This document shows positions 35,612 to 49,126 of a stretch of 64,000 nucleotides of DNA, one piece after another. The first letter of the stretch is position 1; every line of letters starts with the position of its first letter. A program made the translations under genes and the position numbers. This DNA is from Escallonia rubra (Eukaryota > Streptophyta > Magnoliopsida > Escalloniales > Escalloniaceae): NCBI GenBank assembly GCA_033065855.1, contig JAVXUO010002507.1:124001-188000 (forward strand). The letters are read 5' to 3'. The notes beneath the pieces are model-generated. The model worked only from the letters and a program-made list of their open reading frames with translations, was not told where the DNA came from and ran no database searches.

Positions 35612-36600
35612 GTCCGACAAGGACTACTGGCCGCCCCGGACCGAGTCTGATCCGGAGCACTGAGCAGTAGGGAGCTGAAGCTGACAGTCCACCCAAAAAC
35701 TCCTGGCTGAGGAGCCTGATTACAAGGAGTTCATACTGGGCTCGTATGATGTATCTAGCAGGAATTTGTCGCGTGCTGTACCGCAAGTACTTTGATCCTC
35801 ATTTGCCTGGTGGCTGGTGCAAAGTTCCTGCCTGAAAGTTTTCCCAAGTCATCTAGGAAAAGTCCTGTGAGAAAGAGTTGGGGTCATAGAAACGGCTGCG
35901 AGCAGAACAGAGTGCAATAGATGAGGTGCCCCTCTGAATTGGACATGCTCGTTAGTTTATGTTTTGAGTTTAGTTATGACTTTCCGTATCTCATAGTAAG
36001 ACGGTAGGTACAGATTTGAGTCTGGTTACAAGTGGGAGCAAAAACTAAACTAAGTGATGTGGCCGCCATTATATAAATTCAAGGATAGTAAGACGGTGGG
36101 AGTAGATTTGAGTATCTCATAATAAGATGATTTCTGAAATTTTGTTTGTTGCTTGAAAAATAGCTTTCGATTTTTTTTCACTGACTTTATTTGCCTAGTC
36201 CTGCAATTTGGTTAGAATTACCAAGGAGAAATATGGACAGTGACACTGCCACCGTGAGCAGCCAAAAGAGTCCATTTTAGATAAAACTACGAGTCTTAAA
36301 ACTGTCAAGAGTTTATATTTTGGTTGAGTTAAAGTCCTGTTATACATTTCGGTAGCTGCATGTAGAGTAACATTTTATCGGATAATGTGGGTAATATCAC
36401 TAAACTCTCTAACTTAACGGGTAAATTAAAATCAAAGACACAATTTTTACAAAGTAGATACCCGTATCCAGAACGTGAAAAAGTTATATCAGATTTATCC
36501 AACATCAGGGTTTCGTGATTCTAACTAACGATTTTGGCTAATATGATCATTTTGAATTTCTGAAATGCCTATATTGTCCTTAAAACTATAGTACTATATG
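35612..36600. other. Possible continuation of the broken ORF, then intergenic
   Basis: The first 300 bases contain out-of-frame protein-like stretches that may belong with the small ORF at 35360. The remainder is AT-rich with nothing recognised. Confidence 0.35.
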
Positions 36601-37700
36601 TACTCTCTCCCTTTCTCTCCCTCCCCCCTAGCCATCACAACCCTAGCTCCACTGCAACACCATCACCATGGCTGCCAATCGCCACACACTTTAAAGTTAT
36701 ACCGAAAATCAATCGGGTGCAAACCCAAAACCCAAAATCAGGAAGTATAACTACCGAAACCCAAAACTTGAAGATGTTAGGTGGTGGTCGAAGATGTTGG
36801 TAGCGTGATGGTGAGTTGGTAGAAGAAGATTGTTGTTAAGAAAGAGGTGAGGACTATTGGGGGTGGATCATGGTGCAGAAGGTGGGGAGGGTGCAAATGG
36901 CTAAAAAAATAAAGTCGATTTAGGGCAGCGGGGACAGTCTCGAAATCGCCCTACCGTTGGTGGAGGCTTGGGCCATGGTGAGGGGGTAGTACACACTGTG
37001 CCAGGCGTGCTTGTAGATAGACACACACACGTGCACGCGCGCGCATAGATTTGCAAACTCTGTGTGTGAGCGTATGCGTGTGTGGGTGGAATATTGAAGA
37101 AAATGAAGACGTGGGGGGTGTGTCTATGTGTCGGTGGTGCCATGCTGGTGCTGCATGAACTACTGGTGTATGTATCGTGTGTAAGTAGCGGTCGTGCCAG
37201 TGTCTGTGTCATGGTGGTGCCGCATGTTCTCATCTGCGTGTTGCGATGGTGCCAGTGGTGGGGTTGGCTTTGAAGGGACAAATTTGGTGGATCTCTGGGG
37301 TTGCTTGGTCGGGTTGTGAAGTACGGTGGTGGTGGGTTAACTGTGGAGGTGCAGTGGTGGTTGGTTGGTTATGGTTAGGGCGTTGGGATGGTTGTAATTG
37401 GTCGCGTTGCGGTGCTGGCATGGTGCTGGTAGCATAGTGGTGGTTGGAGTTAAAAAGGAGCAAGGATATAGTGGTGGTGATATGAGTATGAGAGAGATGT
37501 GAGAAAAAAAAATGCGGGAGGGTGTTGGTGTGGTGTGGTGTCATGGTTGGTGGTGTTGGCCGTAGGTGGCTTGTGAGGAAGTGGGTTGTGGATTGTGCAT
37601 GACTGCACCGTGGACTTACCATGGTGGTTTGGTGGTGATAAAGAAGGACTAAGAATGAAAGAATGAAGGGGGGAGGGGGGGGGGGGGGATAGGGCAAGTA
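36600..37700. repeat. GTG/GGT-rich low-complexity block with G-run
   Basis: About 1.1 kb of imperfect GTGGTG-type sequence, with a GTGTGCGCGCGTG-like patch near 37020-37080 and a run of G residues near 37676-37688. Overlapping open frames on both strands are compositional. Confidence 0.65.
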
Positions 37701-38475
37701 TGTCTTTACAAACAAATCTAATGCGCTCTAGATTTTGTTTGATCAAAGGACACGAGTGATAGTACGGAAAAACATAGCTCTTGGTTTTAATTTACTCCTA
37801 AACTCAAGGAAATCTGTGATATCATCCCTATTGCTAAAGCAAATGTAACAGAGCATAAATGACTGAAATGAACAAACTTAGAGGGTGTGTATACCAAGAG
37901 CAAAAATAACCCTTCGTAGTAATATAATGATAAAACAAGTAAGAGCTACCAGAACTGGAATGGCATAAAAAGGCAACAAGACGAGCACACACAACAACAA
38001 CGTTTTAGTGACAATGAGGCTGATAATTATCTCTTTGACTACAAAGAATAATGACAAGCCACCCTGAATTTTCCACTTACACCTCTTCTTGAAGACTCAG
38101 CCACTGCATAAAAAGGCGCAGAAGCACTGGCATAAGCATCTACTACATGCTCTCAAATACTCAAGTTGAGATTTTGTCGGTGATGATGTGGTCGTGCTAT
38201 TGCCCTCTTTGGTGATCCAGGTTTTTTTTTATTCTAGATGGCTTGACTATTAAAACAGATTCAACAACAGATAGGGATATTTGGAAAGAGTTGAGACACT
38301 ATGCAGTAATCTCATGAGAACATCCACTTTCATTAACCACTTCTTATTAAAGTCTCTTTCTTTGATTACTTTTTCTGGATCATACCTAGGTTCATTGATT
38401 CATCCTGAACCAGTTAGCTAAAAAAGGAAGTATAAATATCTTAGCCATCTCTTTCACTCTTCACCAACTCTGACC
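37701..38475. other. Intergenic, possible LINE leader
   Basis: No gene seen. The last part may be the 5' leader of the LINE that begins coding at 38476, but its true 5' edge is not visible. Confidence 0.35.
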
Positions 38476-41400
38476 ATGGATCCGTTCCTGTCATCCCCAT
38501 CCCTGTCATTACCTTCCTCCCCCACAATTCCACCAGACATACCACCTCTTTATCCACCTAATCTCACGAGCAATATCTTCACCCGTAGGAGTATTAGCCT
38601 ATAAATAGATGAAGATTCTGTATGAAACCTCCGGCTGGAGAAAACTAAAGTCATGATTGGACAACATCTTATAAACCGTCCATATGGACCTATAAATCGA
38701 AATTGGCGTTTGCAGGGAGAAATTCGAGTGGAGAAACTACCCACTAGTGTTTTTTCTTTTCGTTGAATTTGAACATGAAGCTCACTTAGTCCTTCATAAT
38801 GGACCTTGGACACTTGAGTGGAGCACTTCTCCTTCTCCAGCCATGGACTGAACATTTAATATACTCCTTTGTGAAAATTCGAACCATCGATATATGCTTG
38901 GGGTTTCCAATGTTCCTAGTGACTACTACTATATGGAACCCACTAACCAAATTGGCAACCTCATAGGTCTAACCATTAGACTTGATGGCTTAACTTCCAA
39001 TTTGAAAACTGTTCCATATCTATTATGTGTGTGGGTGCAGTGGCCACACTTTGGAAAGGTGTATCAAATAGAGTAAACTTGTTCACGAAGGGTTTATAAG
39101 ATAGCTTCAGCGTCTCCCAGTCCTTCCAATGACTACCAATGTTCGAGCTGGGTTAACCAATGTATGGCGACTTCCTCTAAGCACTAACGAACACAGACTT
39201 TAGCTGATCTTCTAGTATTTGCAAAGTCAACACACAATATGGCCCATAATCACATTATATCTTTATTGCTTTTTCTCCACCAGAATCACCATTCTTATCA
39301 GAAAATTCAGCTTACTTTTCGTTAGATTCATAGGGAGATGACCGATCAGACTATCCAGGAGTTGTGCCAATGGATATGGATCAAATGAGACTTTATCGTT
39401 GGATTCTCAAACCTCCTCACTGGTTTCCGACCCGTTGATGGGTGAACAACCATTTTCTTCTAGCTCGGACTACAACTCAGTTGAAGACGAAGCGGGTACA
39501 GAGAAAAGAGGTGAGTTACAATATGTGGACTCAAACAACGATCAAGTGGTGCCTGTTCTTTGAACGTGGAAACCAGATATCCAAGACATATATTCGATGG
39601 AGGGTGAAGGTAGTAGGGATGGCAAAAAAATCCGAACCCGCGGATCTCCGCCTTGATATGAGCAGGTTACTTTGACTTTGACATGGTCGTGGGGCGGGTA
39701 TGGTATTTTTTTTAAAAACCCGCAGCGGGTTAGCATCGGGTATGGTATTCACCTAAATCCGCCCCGCCCCGGTATAATTACCCTAATAGATTACTTGATC
39801 TTAGCCATCCCCTAATACATAAATCATGATCTTAGCCATCCATCTATACCATATTTATATCTATTTTCTAGCACACCCTAATTTCATATTTGTGCCTTCT
39901 CACTGTCTGCTCTCCAATCTCGGCAGACCACTACTGCACGGCACGGCCACTCTCCACCGCACGGCGCACAGCCACGAATTGAAGCCCACCGCACCACTGC
40001 ACGACGCACGAATCTCCATCGCAGTACCGCACTGCGCACGGTGACGAACCACCACTGCCACGAATTGAAGCCACGGAACGGCGCACTGCTCTCGAAGTTG
40101 GATCTACGGTCCAGGTCCCAACCCGCTTGTTCTTGCTATAGATAGAGAAACCTGTATTTGTAGTAATGTAGTTTAATTGGAATTTGCTCTCATCACTTCC
40201 TATTGTATGCAATTCAGGTTCTTATGGTAGTACTCTTCGTTGATAATTTATAAGCACCACTACCATACTCTTATGGTGATCGATAGTAAGATCCACATAG
40301 GTTGATCTGTAATAAACGCAGCACTATTGAGCACTTTAAGAGTTTGTAGAAAATTGAGGTTAAAAGTCTTGATTCTTCAAGAGTATTATTTCTTATCTGC
40401 ATCTTTTCTCATACCCAGAAACATATTTACCATCTCTATATTTTCCTACTAAGTAGTAAGTATAAGTTCCTTTGTTAGTGGCGGGTCGGGTTGATTTCAG
40501 GTTTCTCGCGTGCTACAGAGGAGGCGGGGCGGGGCAGGTTCGGGTATCCTAAATCCACATAGGATCAGTTATGGTATTTCACATACATTACCCGATGTGG
40601 GGCGGGGCAGGTCAAAGTTTAATGATTAGCGGGGCGGGTTCGGATTTTAGAATATCCGCATCCGACCCGCCCCATTGCCATCCCTAGAAGATAGTGGAAC
40701 AAGTTAAGGAGTTAATAATTGACAAGACAACACTCACATGGAACCACAAGAACTGGGATCTTTTAGGATACTACCTAAATTAAAATCGGGTTGGGCCCAA
40801 TCCGACCAACATGCCTATAATTAACTCCTCCAAATTATTGGCTTCACTAACCTCAAGCCCATTGTCGGCCCTTCCCATTCTAACCTTCCTACTGGCCAAA
40901 TTACCTTATTTTCTTCCCATTCCAACCTTCCTTCTAGCCCAACTACCTTGTTTCCCCCGACACCAAAATGATCCAAGCCCACACATATGAAGCCAGACCT
41001 ATTTCTTCCTTGCCCATATCTCTTTCCCTTTTCCTATCAGGGACGACTTGTAACTCTGCTTTCAGCCTTACCTCTGATACTCTGTCTCCCACACATGAAC
41101 CGTTAAATTTAGGTTGTCTGATTATTCTGACTTTTAATTAACAACCTGGTCCGGTCAAGCCACCATTTGTACCCATCATTGCTTTACACCCACCAATAGT
41201 AGAGGCATGTCTCCATCGACCAGGTGAAGAACCTATGCCTATACATGAACCCATTCTAAAAACAATCCTTCACTAGACCAATAATCATTCTTTGATGGCC
41301 GCGACAATTAATACAGGGAAAACCATATCGATAGGATGGCGCTTTGATGGACAAAGGACTCAGACATTCGCCAAATCCATTGAACATGTTCTAGACACGT

Positions 41401-44400
41401 TTATAAGTTACCAGATGGAAGTCTTACAAAGAAATGTTGCAGTATTGGAAGTTGTCAGTGACCTGATGAAAGATCATGAATTTTATGGCTATTGGTTTCC
41501 CGTGCAAATGTTTCTATGCACCGACGTATGATGAGGCATTTCCAGAGGGTCTCTCTAAGCTACCAGTTGAAGAGCAATAACCCAGTAACAATCTTTTTAT
41601 GGAAACTCGTAAAGACTCTTCTCATTCTCTTCTTTTGACCGATGACTATGCAAGCAGTGATTCATCTATGAGTTTGGGTCTGCATACCTCTCCTAAGTGT
41701 TCCCGGGATGAAGTTATTAGCGGGAGTCTCAAGAAACTCAAGTCATTGGACCTATTAAGCCTGGCAACAATCTGAAGCTCTCCAGAGTGCTAAAATCTCA
41801 TATCTTTCTTGAGCATTTTTTATCCGATTTTTGTACCTTTTCCATGCTTGCATGTTTTGGTTCTCTATTCCAACTGCCCTCCTTATCAATACTAGATCTC
41901 ATTTTACGCTCCAGTATATATATTAGTGACAGAACACTAAAAAAATGGTTATTAGACCTATTTCTTGTGGAATAAGATTTAGCCAAGACATCTAAACAGA
42001 AACGGCTTAAGCTTAGAAATTTTTGTGATACCTTGTCCAACTCGAATAAAAAAAGATTTGCAATCTTATCTCTATTTGACTCTGGGGTCTTCAAACAAAA
42101 CTTAAGAAACATAAGCTAATTACAGATAGGACTTTACTCTCCAAATGGATTATGGGAGTTGTTCGTGAACAACCCCATGTTGATCAATACGAATTTATAG
42201 CCGGAACTAGCGAGGGATGGGTCAGCCTCAAATAGTGTTTCTGCAAGAAACTATTTTAAAACTTGAAGAATAAGCAAAAAGTTCTAATCCCTTTGATATG
42301 TACATTCTACAGGGATAGCCCCAGAACAATCTCGTAGTGGAGGCCTTTGGGTAGGTTAGCAAGAGGATGTCCAGAGCGTAGTAGCCCACTGCTCGAAACA
42401 CCTTCTTCTTGTCATCTTTGTAAACAATGAACTTTTATCATGTACGGTGGGCTTCATTTATGGTCATTCGTAGGTACATGATCGATAGAAACCTGAGAGA
42501 GTATAGCTAGTATCATCTCTCCTATTTGTGGACCTCTTTTACTCATAAAAGATTTCAACCAGGTCCTCTCTGCTCATGAAAAAATGGCTGACATAAGAAT
42601 AATTACCCTGGTTACTCGATCCTACCTTCTAGATTTTATTCAGTTATTAGGTCTCATTGAGATTCCTTGGCTCGGGCCTTGTTTCACTTGGACTAATGGA
42701 AGATCAGGTGGAGATTGCACATATGAGAAAATTGACCGAGGTTACTTCAACATCCTAGGCTCACTTCTTCTTCATGTTGAGTCAATCACCAACTTGGGGA
42801 TACAAAACTCGGACCATGCCCCTTTAGTTTTTCAAGAAAAACCTCGACCCAAATACGGTGGTAAAGGTTGATAGTTTGAGATAATGTGGCTAAATTACCC
42901 GGAGGGGCAAGACTTTAGAAGAAATGTTTGGAGTATGGCTGTGACCGGATCTCTTTTATTCCGGCTAGTGAAATGGGGTCACCTTATGTTAGAACGTCTT
43001 AGTGAATGAAATACAAAGAAGTTTGTAAAAATTCAAAATCGTATTTTAACTGTTAGACATCTACTAGTGGAATGGCAAACAAAATCACCAGATCTTACAA
43101 CCATTCACAATGATCAACAGTTTTGGCTTCATTTGGACTAGCTCCTCGGCAGTGAAGAGCCTTTTGGGCTTAACGGTCTAAGGACCACTGTTTGAGATTG
43201 GGTGACAGAAATACCAATTTTTTTTTGCGTTGATGAGGGTTCGATTACATATGAATGTTTTTACCCTCATCATGGATGTCAAGGCAATCTTTGTATAACC
43301 CCTCAGGAAGTCAACAATTACTTCTTACTCTATTTTACTTATTTTCTTTACTCTCCTAACAGTCTACCTCACCAAACTTCCCCTCGTCCATAGGCTACGG
43401 GTTGTCTTATCTCCTCAAGATTATTCCCAAATCAAATAGCTAGCCTTAGTTAAACTTTTGAAGTTTCAGAAATTCGACAAGCTCTTTTTCAATTAGAACC
43501 ACTTAAATCTCCTGGTTCTGATGGTCTTTCCCCGGTCTTTTATAAAAAATGTTGGCACCTTTTACATCAACCAATAAACTCTCTCGTGTTATCCTTCCTC
43601 ATCTCGGGACATTTGTTGCTGGAGACGAACCAAACCTACATCACTCTCATTCCAAAGATTCCACAACCTACACACCCATTCAAATTTAGACCTATTAGTC
43701 TCTGTAATGCGATCTATAAAATTACATCCAAAGTTCTGGCTAATTGACTCAAACTGGTTCTGCATTCTCTTATTTCACCTTTAATTTTAGACAATATTCT
43801 TGTAGCTCAAGAGCTTACCAACAAAATTCATCAACATAGAAGAGGCAAACAAGTTCCGGTTGCTTTAAAGTTGGACATGAGCAAGGCTTATGACAGAGTA
43901 CGCTGTGACTTTCTTGAGGCTATATTGGTACAGTTCGGATTTTCTTATCATGTGATTCGCCTCATAATGCAATGCATCACCACTGTATCTTATTCTATCC
44001 ACGTCAATGAGACTCCATCACAATCTTTCTACCTATCCCGAAGACTAAGGTAAGGTGAACCTCTTTCCCCTTTTTTTTTTTTAGGTTCTTTATATTGAAG
44101 TCCTGTCACAATCCCTTATCAAAGTAGAGGAACAAAATGGGGATCACAAAGATAAGACTTAGTCCTCGGTCGCCAACTTTCTCCCATCTTCTCTTCCCGG
44201 ATGATTCCTTCTTATTCTTTCATGTCAGCCTTGGAGGTTGTGAACTTCTCAAGATCTTACTTGGTACTTATAGAGGATTCTGAACAAGCACTCAATATGT
44301 ATAAATCTATTCATGTACTTAGCTCAAATTGTTCTGAGCAGTTATAGGACTCTCTCTCAAAACTCTGGGGGTACCAATCTCGACAACCTTTGGCAAATAC

Positions 44401-45780
44401 TTGGGGACCATTTTGGATGTGTTGACACACCGAAATGAATTATTTCGATCTTTAATATCTAATTACAAACCAAATGCACAGGATGAAAAGGTCTACTTTT
44501 GAATAAAGCTGGCAGAGCCACTTTGGTCAAATATGTGCTTTCCTCTCTGCTAACCTTGGTCACTTTATATCCAAGCAAGCTAGTAAACAAATTGACCATA
44601 TACTTTGCAACTTCTGGCTTTTTGGGTGGGGGGGGGGGGGTGGGGGACGAGTAGAGTCATAGGGTTCATTGCGTTAACTAGTTAACTCTTTGTGGACCTA
44701 AGACTATTGGATGTCTAGGCTTCAAGCTTACCAAGCTCTTTGATGCAGTTTTATCGGCAAAAACGAGCTGGTGTATCCTCATACAACCCCACTAGCTTCT
44801 CTTGACCTTTTTGGCTCAAATATTGTAGGAAGCACTTATACGTAACAGTTCAAGGTATCTCAAGGGCTTCTTGGGGATGGCATGGATTGCTGGTCGAAAG
44901 GGACATCTTGCTAGAGGGTCTCCAATGGCAGGTGGGCAATGGTAGTAATATACATATTTGGAGGATCGATGGATTCCCACATTCATATCGCAAGATCTCT
45001 TACACTTTCGCCCACTGGGATGACATTTGAAGATAGTAGACCAACTTATTTCGTGAAATAGCTGGAACTCGGTGTTTCTGGCACAATTATTTCCCGTCAC
45101 CATAGTGGATCACATCCAATCCATTTTTATCTCTTCAGCGGTATATGAAGATCAAGTCACAGGGGACCTTAAAACGCATTGCCAATTCACGATTAAGTCT
45201 GCCTATAATCACCGGCATTCTCTAGACATGTCTAGGTTAGCAGCTATCAAACCTGGTCATAATCCTGGAGCTCTTTTTCTCGTCTCGTATGGACAACAAT
45301 CTAGAAGTTTTTTTTTGGCACTAAGATAGATCATCTTAGAAGACTTATGTGTAGTCTGTAAGCAGGAAAGTGAAACCACGACTCATATTTTCCAAACTTG
45401 CTCAGCACTAAGGGAGCTTTGGGTAGAGATTGAACCTGAGGTGACTGAATCCGAGCCCTGACCTTCCTTTAAGGAATAGTTGATAGCTTGGATAATGAAA
45501 ACCTTGTGCGCCGGGTAACCACAACTTCTTATTTTTTGCTCGTTATGGTGTTTATGGTTACACCGAAATGAATGCATATTTCGAGATTTTACTTTCTACC
45601 AGCTCCCAATAACCCGTCATGTTTGCCCATTATACAACACAATAATCTGAGCATTAGCTGACACCAGCAGAAGACACCCACACCTGGCCTCTGGGACAGA
45701 ACCTATGGACACATTACAATCCTGAATGACTTATCTACCGAGTACTCTCAATGACTAGAGTATAATATGCCCAACATCAC
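38476..45780 (+). mobile_element. Ancient LINE (plus strand), heavily decayed and interrupted
   Basis: ORF1 begins MDPFLSSPSLSL at 38476. DUF4283-like text follows (YGPINRNWRLQGEIRVEKLP, near 38690), with many stops. A hAT-like element interrupts it at 39614-40686. ORF2 remnants follow: endonuclease (near 42550, KDFNQVLSAHEKM, and 42584-42871 with GPCFTWTNGRSGG and NSDHAPLVF), reverse transcriptase (about 43470-44250: LKSPGSDGLSPVFYKKCW, RPISLCNAIYK, LDMSKAYDRVR, and LLFPDD where LFADD is expected), and a zinc-binding remnant near 45350. No RNase H is visible. Stops and frameshifts are far more numerous than in the 21-27 kb LINE, and the sequence is a different family. Confidence 0.75.
39614..40686. 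mobile_element. hAT-like non-autonomous element with 8-bp target duplication
   Basis: The left end reads TAGGGATGGCAAAAAAATCC. The right end, reverse-complemented, reads TAGGGATGGCAATGGGGCGGG. The flanks are GAAGGTAG (39606-39613) and GAAGATAG (40687-40694), an 8-bp duplication with one mismatch, diagnostic of hAT elements. GGGGCGGGT-type subterminal repeats occur near both ends. The 1073-bp element has no transposase. Its insertion inside the decayed LINE post-dates that LINE. Confidence 0.85.
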
Positions 45781-46464
45781 CATCTATTATGTTAGAGAAA
45801 GAGAGAGAGAAGAAGAAGAAGCAGAGAAAATTAAACACAGAGAAAGATAAATGGTAGATGGGGCTGGGAATTGACAGATTTGCACATGCCAAAATTGCAT
45901 GTGACAAGCACATGCAGACTTAATGCTCGATTTGAAATAGACATTTTGCTTTTGTCAAGGATATGGGACATTAGTGCAAAAGTTACAAATATGGGGAGCA
46001 AACTGTAAAAACAGGTAAACCACATGGCATACTTTTGTATTTAACCCAAGATAAAAAGCCAATATCATTAGCCATCTCAGTTCCAAACAGGTTACCATCT
46101 AAATCTAAGACTTGTAGTTCTTAAAGTCCCCCCTAAATCCAATGGTGTATAAGCATTTCTTGTCATGGGAAGCATCTTAAATAAGAACTTTCTAGTTGCA
46201 TTTTGGTTATTTTTTTGCTTACTTGCCGAACATCCCAAACTATCTAACATAGCTGGCTTCTTTGCCATTAATCTTTCCTTTGAACTTGGTACGAACCTTG
46301 TCCCAGTGTCTTCTGTCTTTATGCAAATAATGGTAGTGATTATCGGCATCAATAATATCCTTCTCATGTATCTCATGATAATTTTTACGCCCCTCTAGCC
46401 TCGTCCTCGATAAAGTTTCACTTGTTCACTCTGTCTAAACATCTCCCACTCTTTCTCTAACTTG
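45781..46464. other. Intergenic, no gene seen
   Basis: It starts with a GAGAGAGAGAAGAAGAAG purine tract, possibly the LINE tail, then ordinary sequence. No supported coding region. Confidence 0.35.
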
Positions 46465-47340
46465 TGTACAAGCCTGCTTTGTGTTGTACTTCATGCACAT
46501 AAATAACGGGTACTCTAATGGCTTTAAGAAACTCGACGTATACATATAAAACAAAAAAATAGCTGCACTTAGTTTTCGGTTCAGCCAGTATGACTGTCAC
46601 AATTACAAAGGGCTCAGGGATACCACCGATGTTGAGTGCCAAAGAAGTATTTTCTGCCATTGATGTGCCTAATGGTGGTCAGAGAATCCTCAACTTCTCA
46701 GCAATACTCTTAGTTATTTTCCTACATTTGAATGGACTATCTTGGTGTAATTGCTTCAGCCTTTGCTAAGCACAATAATAAAGGGCCTAGGTGATACACA
46801 TTCATTTCTTAAAGTTGATCTGCACAGCAACATTAGGAGGCCATTATATATGTTTACATGTGCAGTACAACCTGCAAGAATTGTACTGTATAGTAACATT
46901 TCAAAGTGGGAGACACTGGCTTAAATCAGCACTTTCCAGTTGCTTTGTGCTGTACTTCATGGACGTAAGTAATGGGTATCCTAATGGCTTCAAGAAATTC
47001 CACGTATACATAGACAACAACAAAACAGCTGCACCCAGATTTCGGTTCAACCAATGTGACTATCACTATTGCAAAGGAGTCAGGGATGCCGATGTTGAGT
47101 GCCATGGAAGTATTTTCTGCCATTAGTATGCCTAATGGTGCTCACGGCATCCTCAACTTCTGAGTCGTACTCTTGGTTATTTTCCTACATTTGTTTGAAC
47201 TATTTTGGTGTAATCGCTTCAACCTTCGATAAGCACAATAATAAAGGTTGTAGTTAGTGCACATACATCTCGTAAATTATTTGAGCTACACAGGACATTG
47301 GGAGCCATTATATATGTTAATGTGTGTTGTACAACCAGAA
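46465..47340. repeat. Tandem duplication of about 450 bases
   Basis: Copy 1 (about 46465-46890) and copy 2 (about 46940-47340) align along their length, for example GAAGTATTTTCTGCCATT, CACAATAATAAAGG, TTATTTTCCTACATTTG and ATTATATATGTT. On the minus strand both copies hold an ATG-started frame of 65-67 codons (MAENTS.ALNIG, then YVYVEFL.AIR, then YVHEVQHKA). They differ by conservative changes and one in-frame 3-base indel. On the plus strand copy 2 is also open but copy 1 has a stop. I do not recognise the protein. Confidence 0.6.
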
Positions 47341-47849
47341 TGAATTTTACTGCAAATGGAAGATGATAAATGAAGCGAGTTGAAGCTTGTGCTATGCTGC
47401 TATATCATATAGAAGGCATAGTGCTTGTAGTTGAACTTAGGGAATTTTCTAACCCACCACGGCCCGACGCCCCGAATGGCCTTACAGTCCCTCAGGGGCT
47501 TTAGTTTTTTGCTGGTTAGGCACGCCCCATCTTAAGAATTTTTTGCTTTAGTTTTTTTTTATGTTAAAAAAAAAGTTATAAGTCAAAAACATCGCTAGTC
47601 ATCCCTAAACTTTTATGAAGACTTAAATTAGAAAAGCATATCTTAAAGGAAAAAAAAAAGATTAGTTATTTAACTCAATTCGTATTTTTGTATATGTATA
47701 TGTATAAATAGAATAAACAAATACTAGAATATGATTGACAAAAAAGTATAATCATTTCATCCTATGACTTTTAACCGTCTTGCCTATGACCTCCATTTCG
47801 ACACTTTTCATAATTGTTACGTAAGTCGATAAATATATATGAGGTCTCA
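47341..47849. other. AT-rich intergenic, no gene seen
   Basis: A/T-rich with short homopolymer runs and no supported feature. Confidence 0.4.
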
Positions 47850-48250
47850 TCTATACTACTTATTAAACCAAAACATTGTTTTGGTGTAACACATTTTTGG
47901 TGTTACATAACTACCAACATATAATGATGACAAGTGGCATTCCAAGATAATTTTTAACAAGTGATACAAAATAAGAATTTTAATTGGTAAGTAACTACTT
48001 ACAAAAATATGTTTAGTTTTTACAAATTAAAATTCATCAAAAAAGAGTTAAAGTAAAATTTAAAAGCCAAGTTTGAGACGAAAATAATATTTTACTTACT
48101 TATGTTTGGACACGTATGACTAACTTATTTTTCTGTAATTTAAGATTTATTTTACTAATATGATAATAAACACGTATATGTGATTTTTTTTTATAGCAAA
48201 ATTTATACTATTAATTTCATTTTTGCACATTGCGTGTGCTACGGTCGAAT
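47850..48250 (+). mobile_element. Helitron-like remnant
   Basis: TCTATACTACTTATTAAACC at 47850, preceded by A, is a typical Helitron 5' end. About 375 bases on, GCACA-TTGCG-TGTGC (near 48225-48239) is a typical 3' hairpin. The terminal CTAG is not seen: the hAT-like element at 48251 starts there and may have interrupted it. Confidence 0.4.
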
Positions 48251-48985
48251 TAGAGGTGTCAATGGGCCGGGCTTGGGCAGGCCCAGCCCGGGCCCAGCGG
48301 GCTAGAAAAAGGGCCGGGCCATTTAGGGCTTCGGGCCTTGTAAACCAGGCCGGGCCCAAATCTTGGAAATAGAGGCCCTGTCCAGGCCCAAGCCCTAGGA
48401 CCTAACTTTAGGGCCGGGCCTAGGGCCGGCCCAGGCCCTTTTTTCTTTTTTTGTGTTGCAAAAATACTAATTCACAAAATAAATACAATTGATAGGCCCT
48501 AAACCATTTAATATCTCTCTCGTGACTAATGAAGTGTCTTAGAGCTTTACGTTTACTCTATTTGAGAATAGTGATTAGCAACAAAGAGTAATTTTGTTCG
48601 CAAAAAGACAATATTTTCACATGAATAAATATAAAGAAATGTGTATGTCCAAAAAGTTAAAATAAAAGAGTAAAATATGAGGTGTAGAGAGAATGATGTA
48701 CGAGAAAGAAGGGGAAAAGAAAAAAAAATGACTCAAAATGGTTTAGGGCCAAATTTAGGCCCAAAGGGCTGGCCAAAATAGGGCCGAAAAAGAGGGCCAG
48801 AAACGGGCCAAGGTCCGGGCCTGACCCGGGCCTTTTTAGGGCCTGGCCGGGCCAGCCCAATTTTAGAAAATATTATGCCTGACCCTAACCTAGGCCCAAG
48901 GCCCTATAGGTTATGGCCAGCACTATTCACGTTTAGGGCCGGGCCAGCCCGGGCCTATTTAGGGCCGGCCCTTTTGACATCTCTA
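48251..48985. mobile_element. GC-rich hAT-like MITE, just upstream of a PPR gene
   Basis: The left end reads TAGAGGTGTCAATGGGCCGGG and the right end, reverse-complemented, TAGAGATGTCAAAAGGGCCGG. The interior is full of GGGCCGGGCC-type subterminal repeats. A clean 8-bp target duplication is not seen, so superfamily is by resemblance. Its right edge lies 141 bases before the ATG of the PPR gene at 49127. Confidence 0.65.
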
Positions 48986-49126
48986 AATTTAGCATTGGTT
49001 TTAGCTTGTAATGAGAAAGCAAAGTGCCCTTAGAATCACATGCTCGTCTCAAGTAAAAGTCTCGCGGGCCGACGAACTAACCGGAGCACGGGATCCGTTC
49101 AGACACGGTAAGGTTACAACCGGAGA

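Noticed and set aside
36901-37746. Pro/His/Thr-rich long frames
   Set aside because: Low-complexity GTG block; no conserved domain and both strands open.
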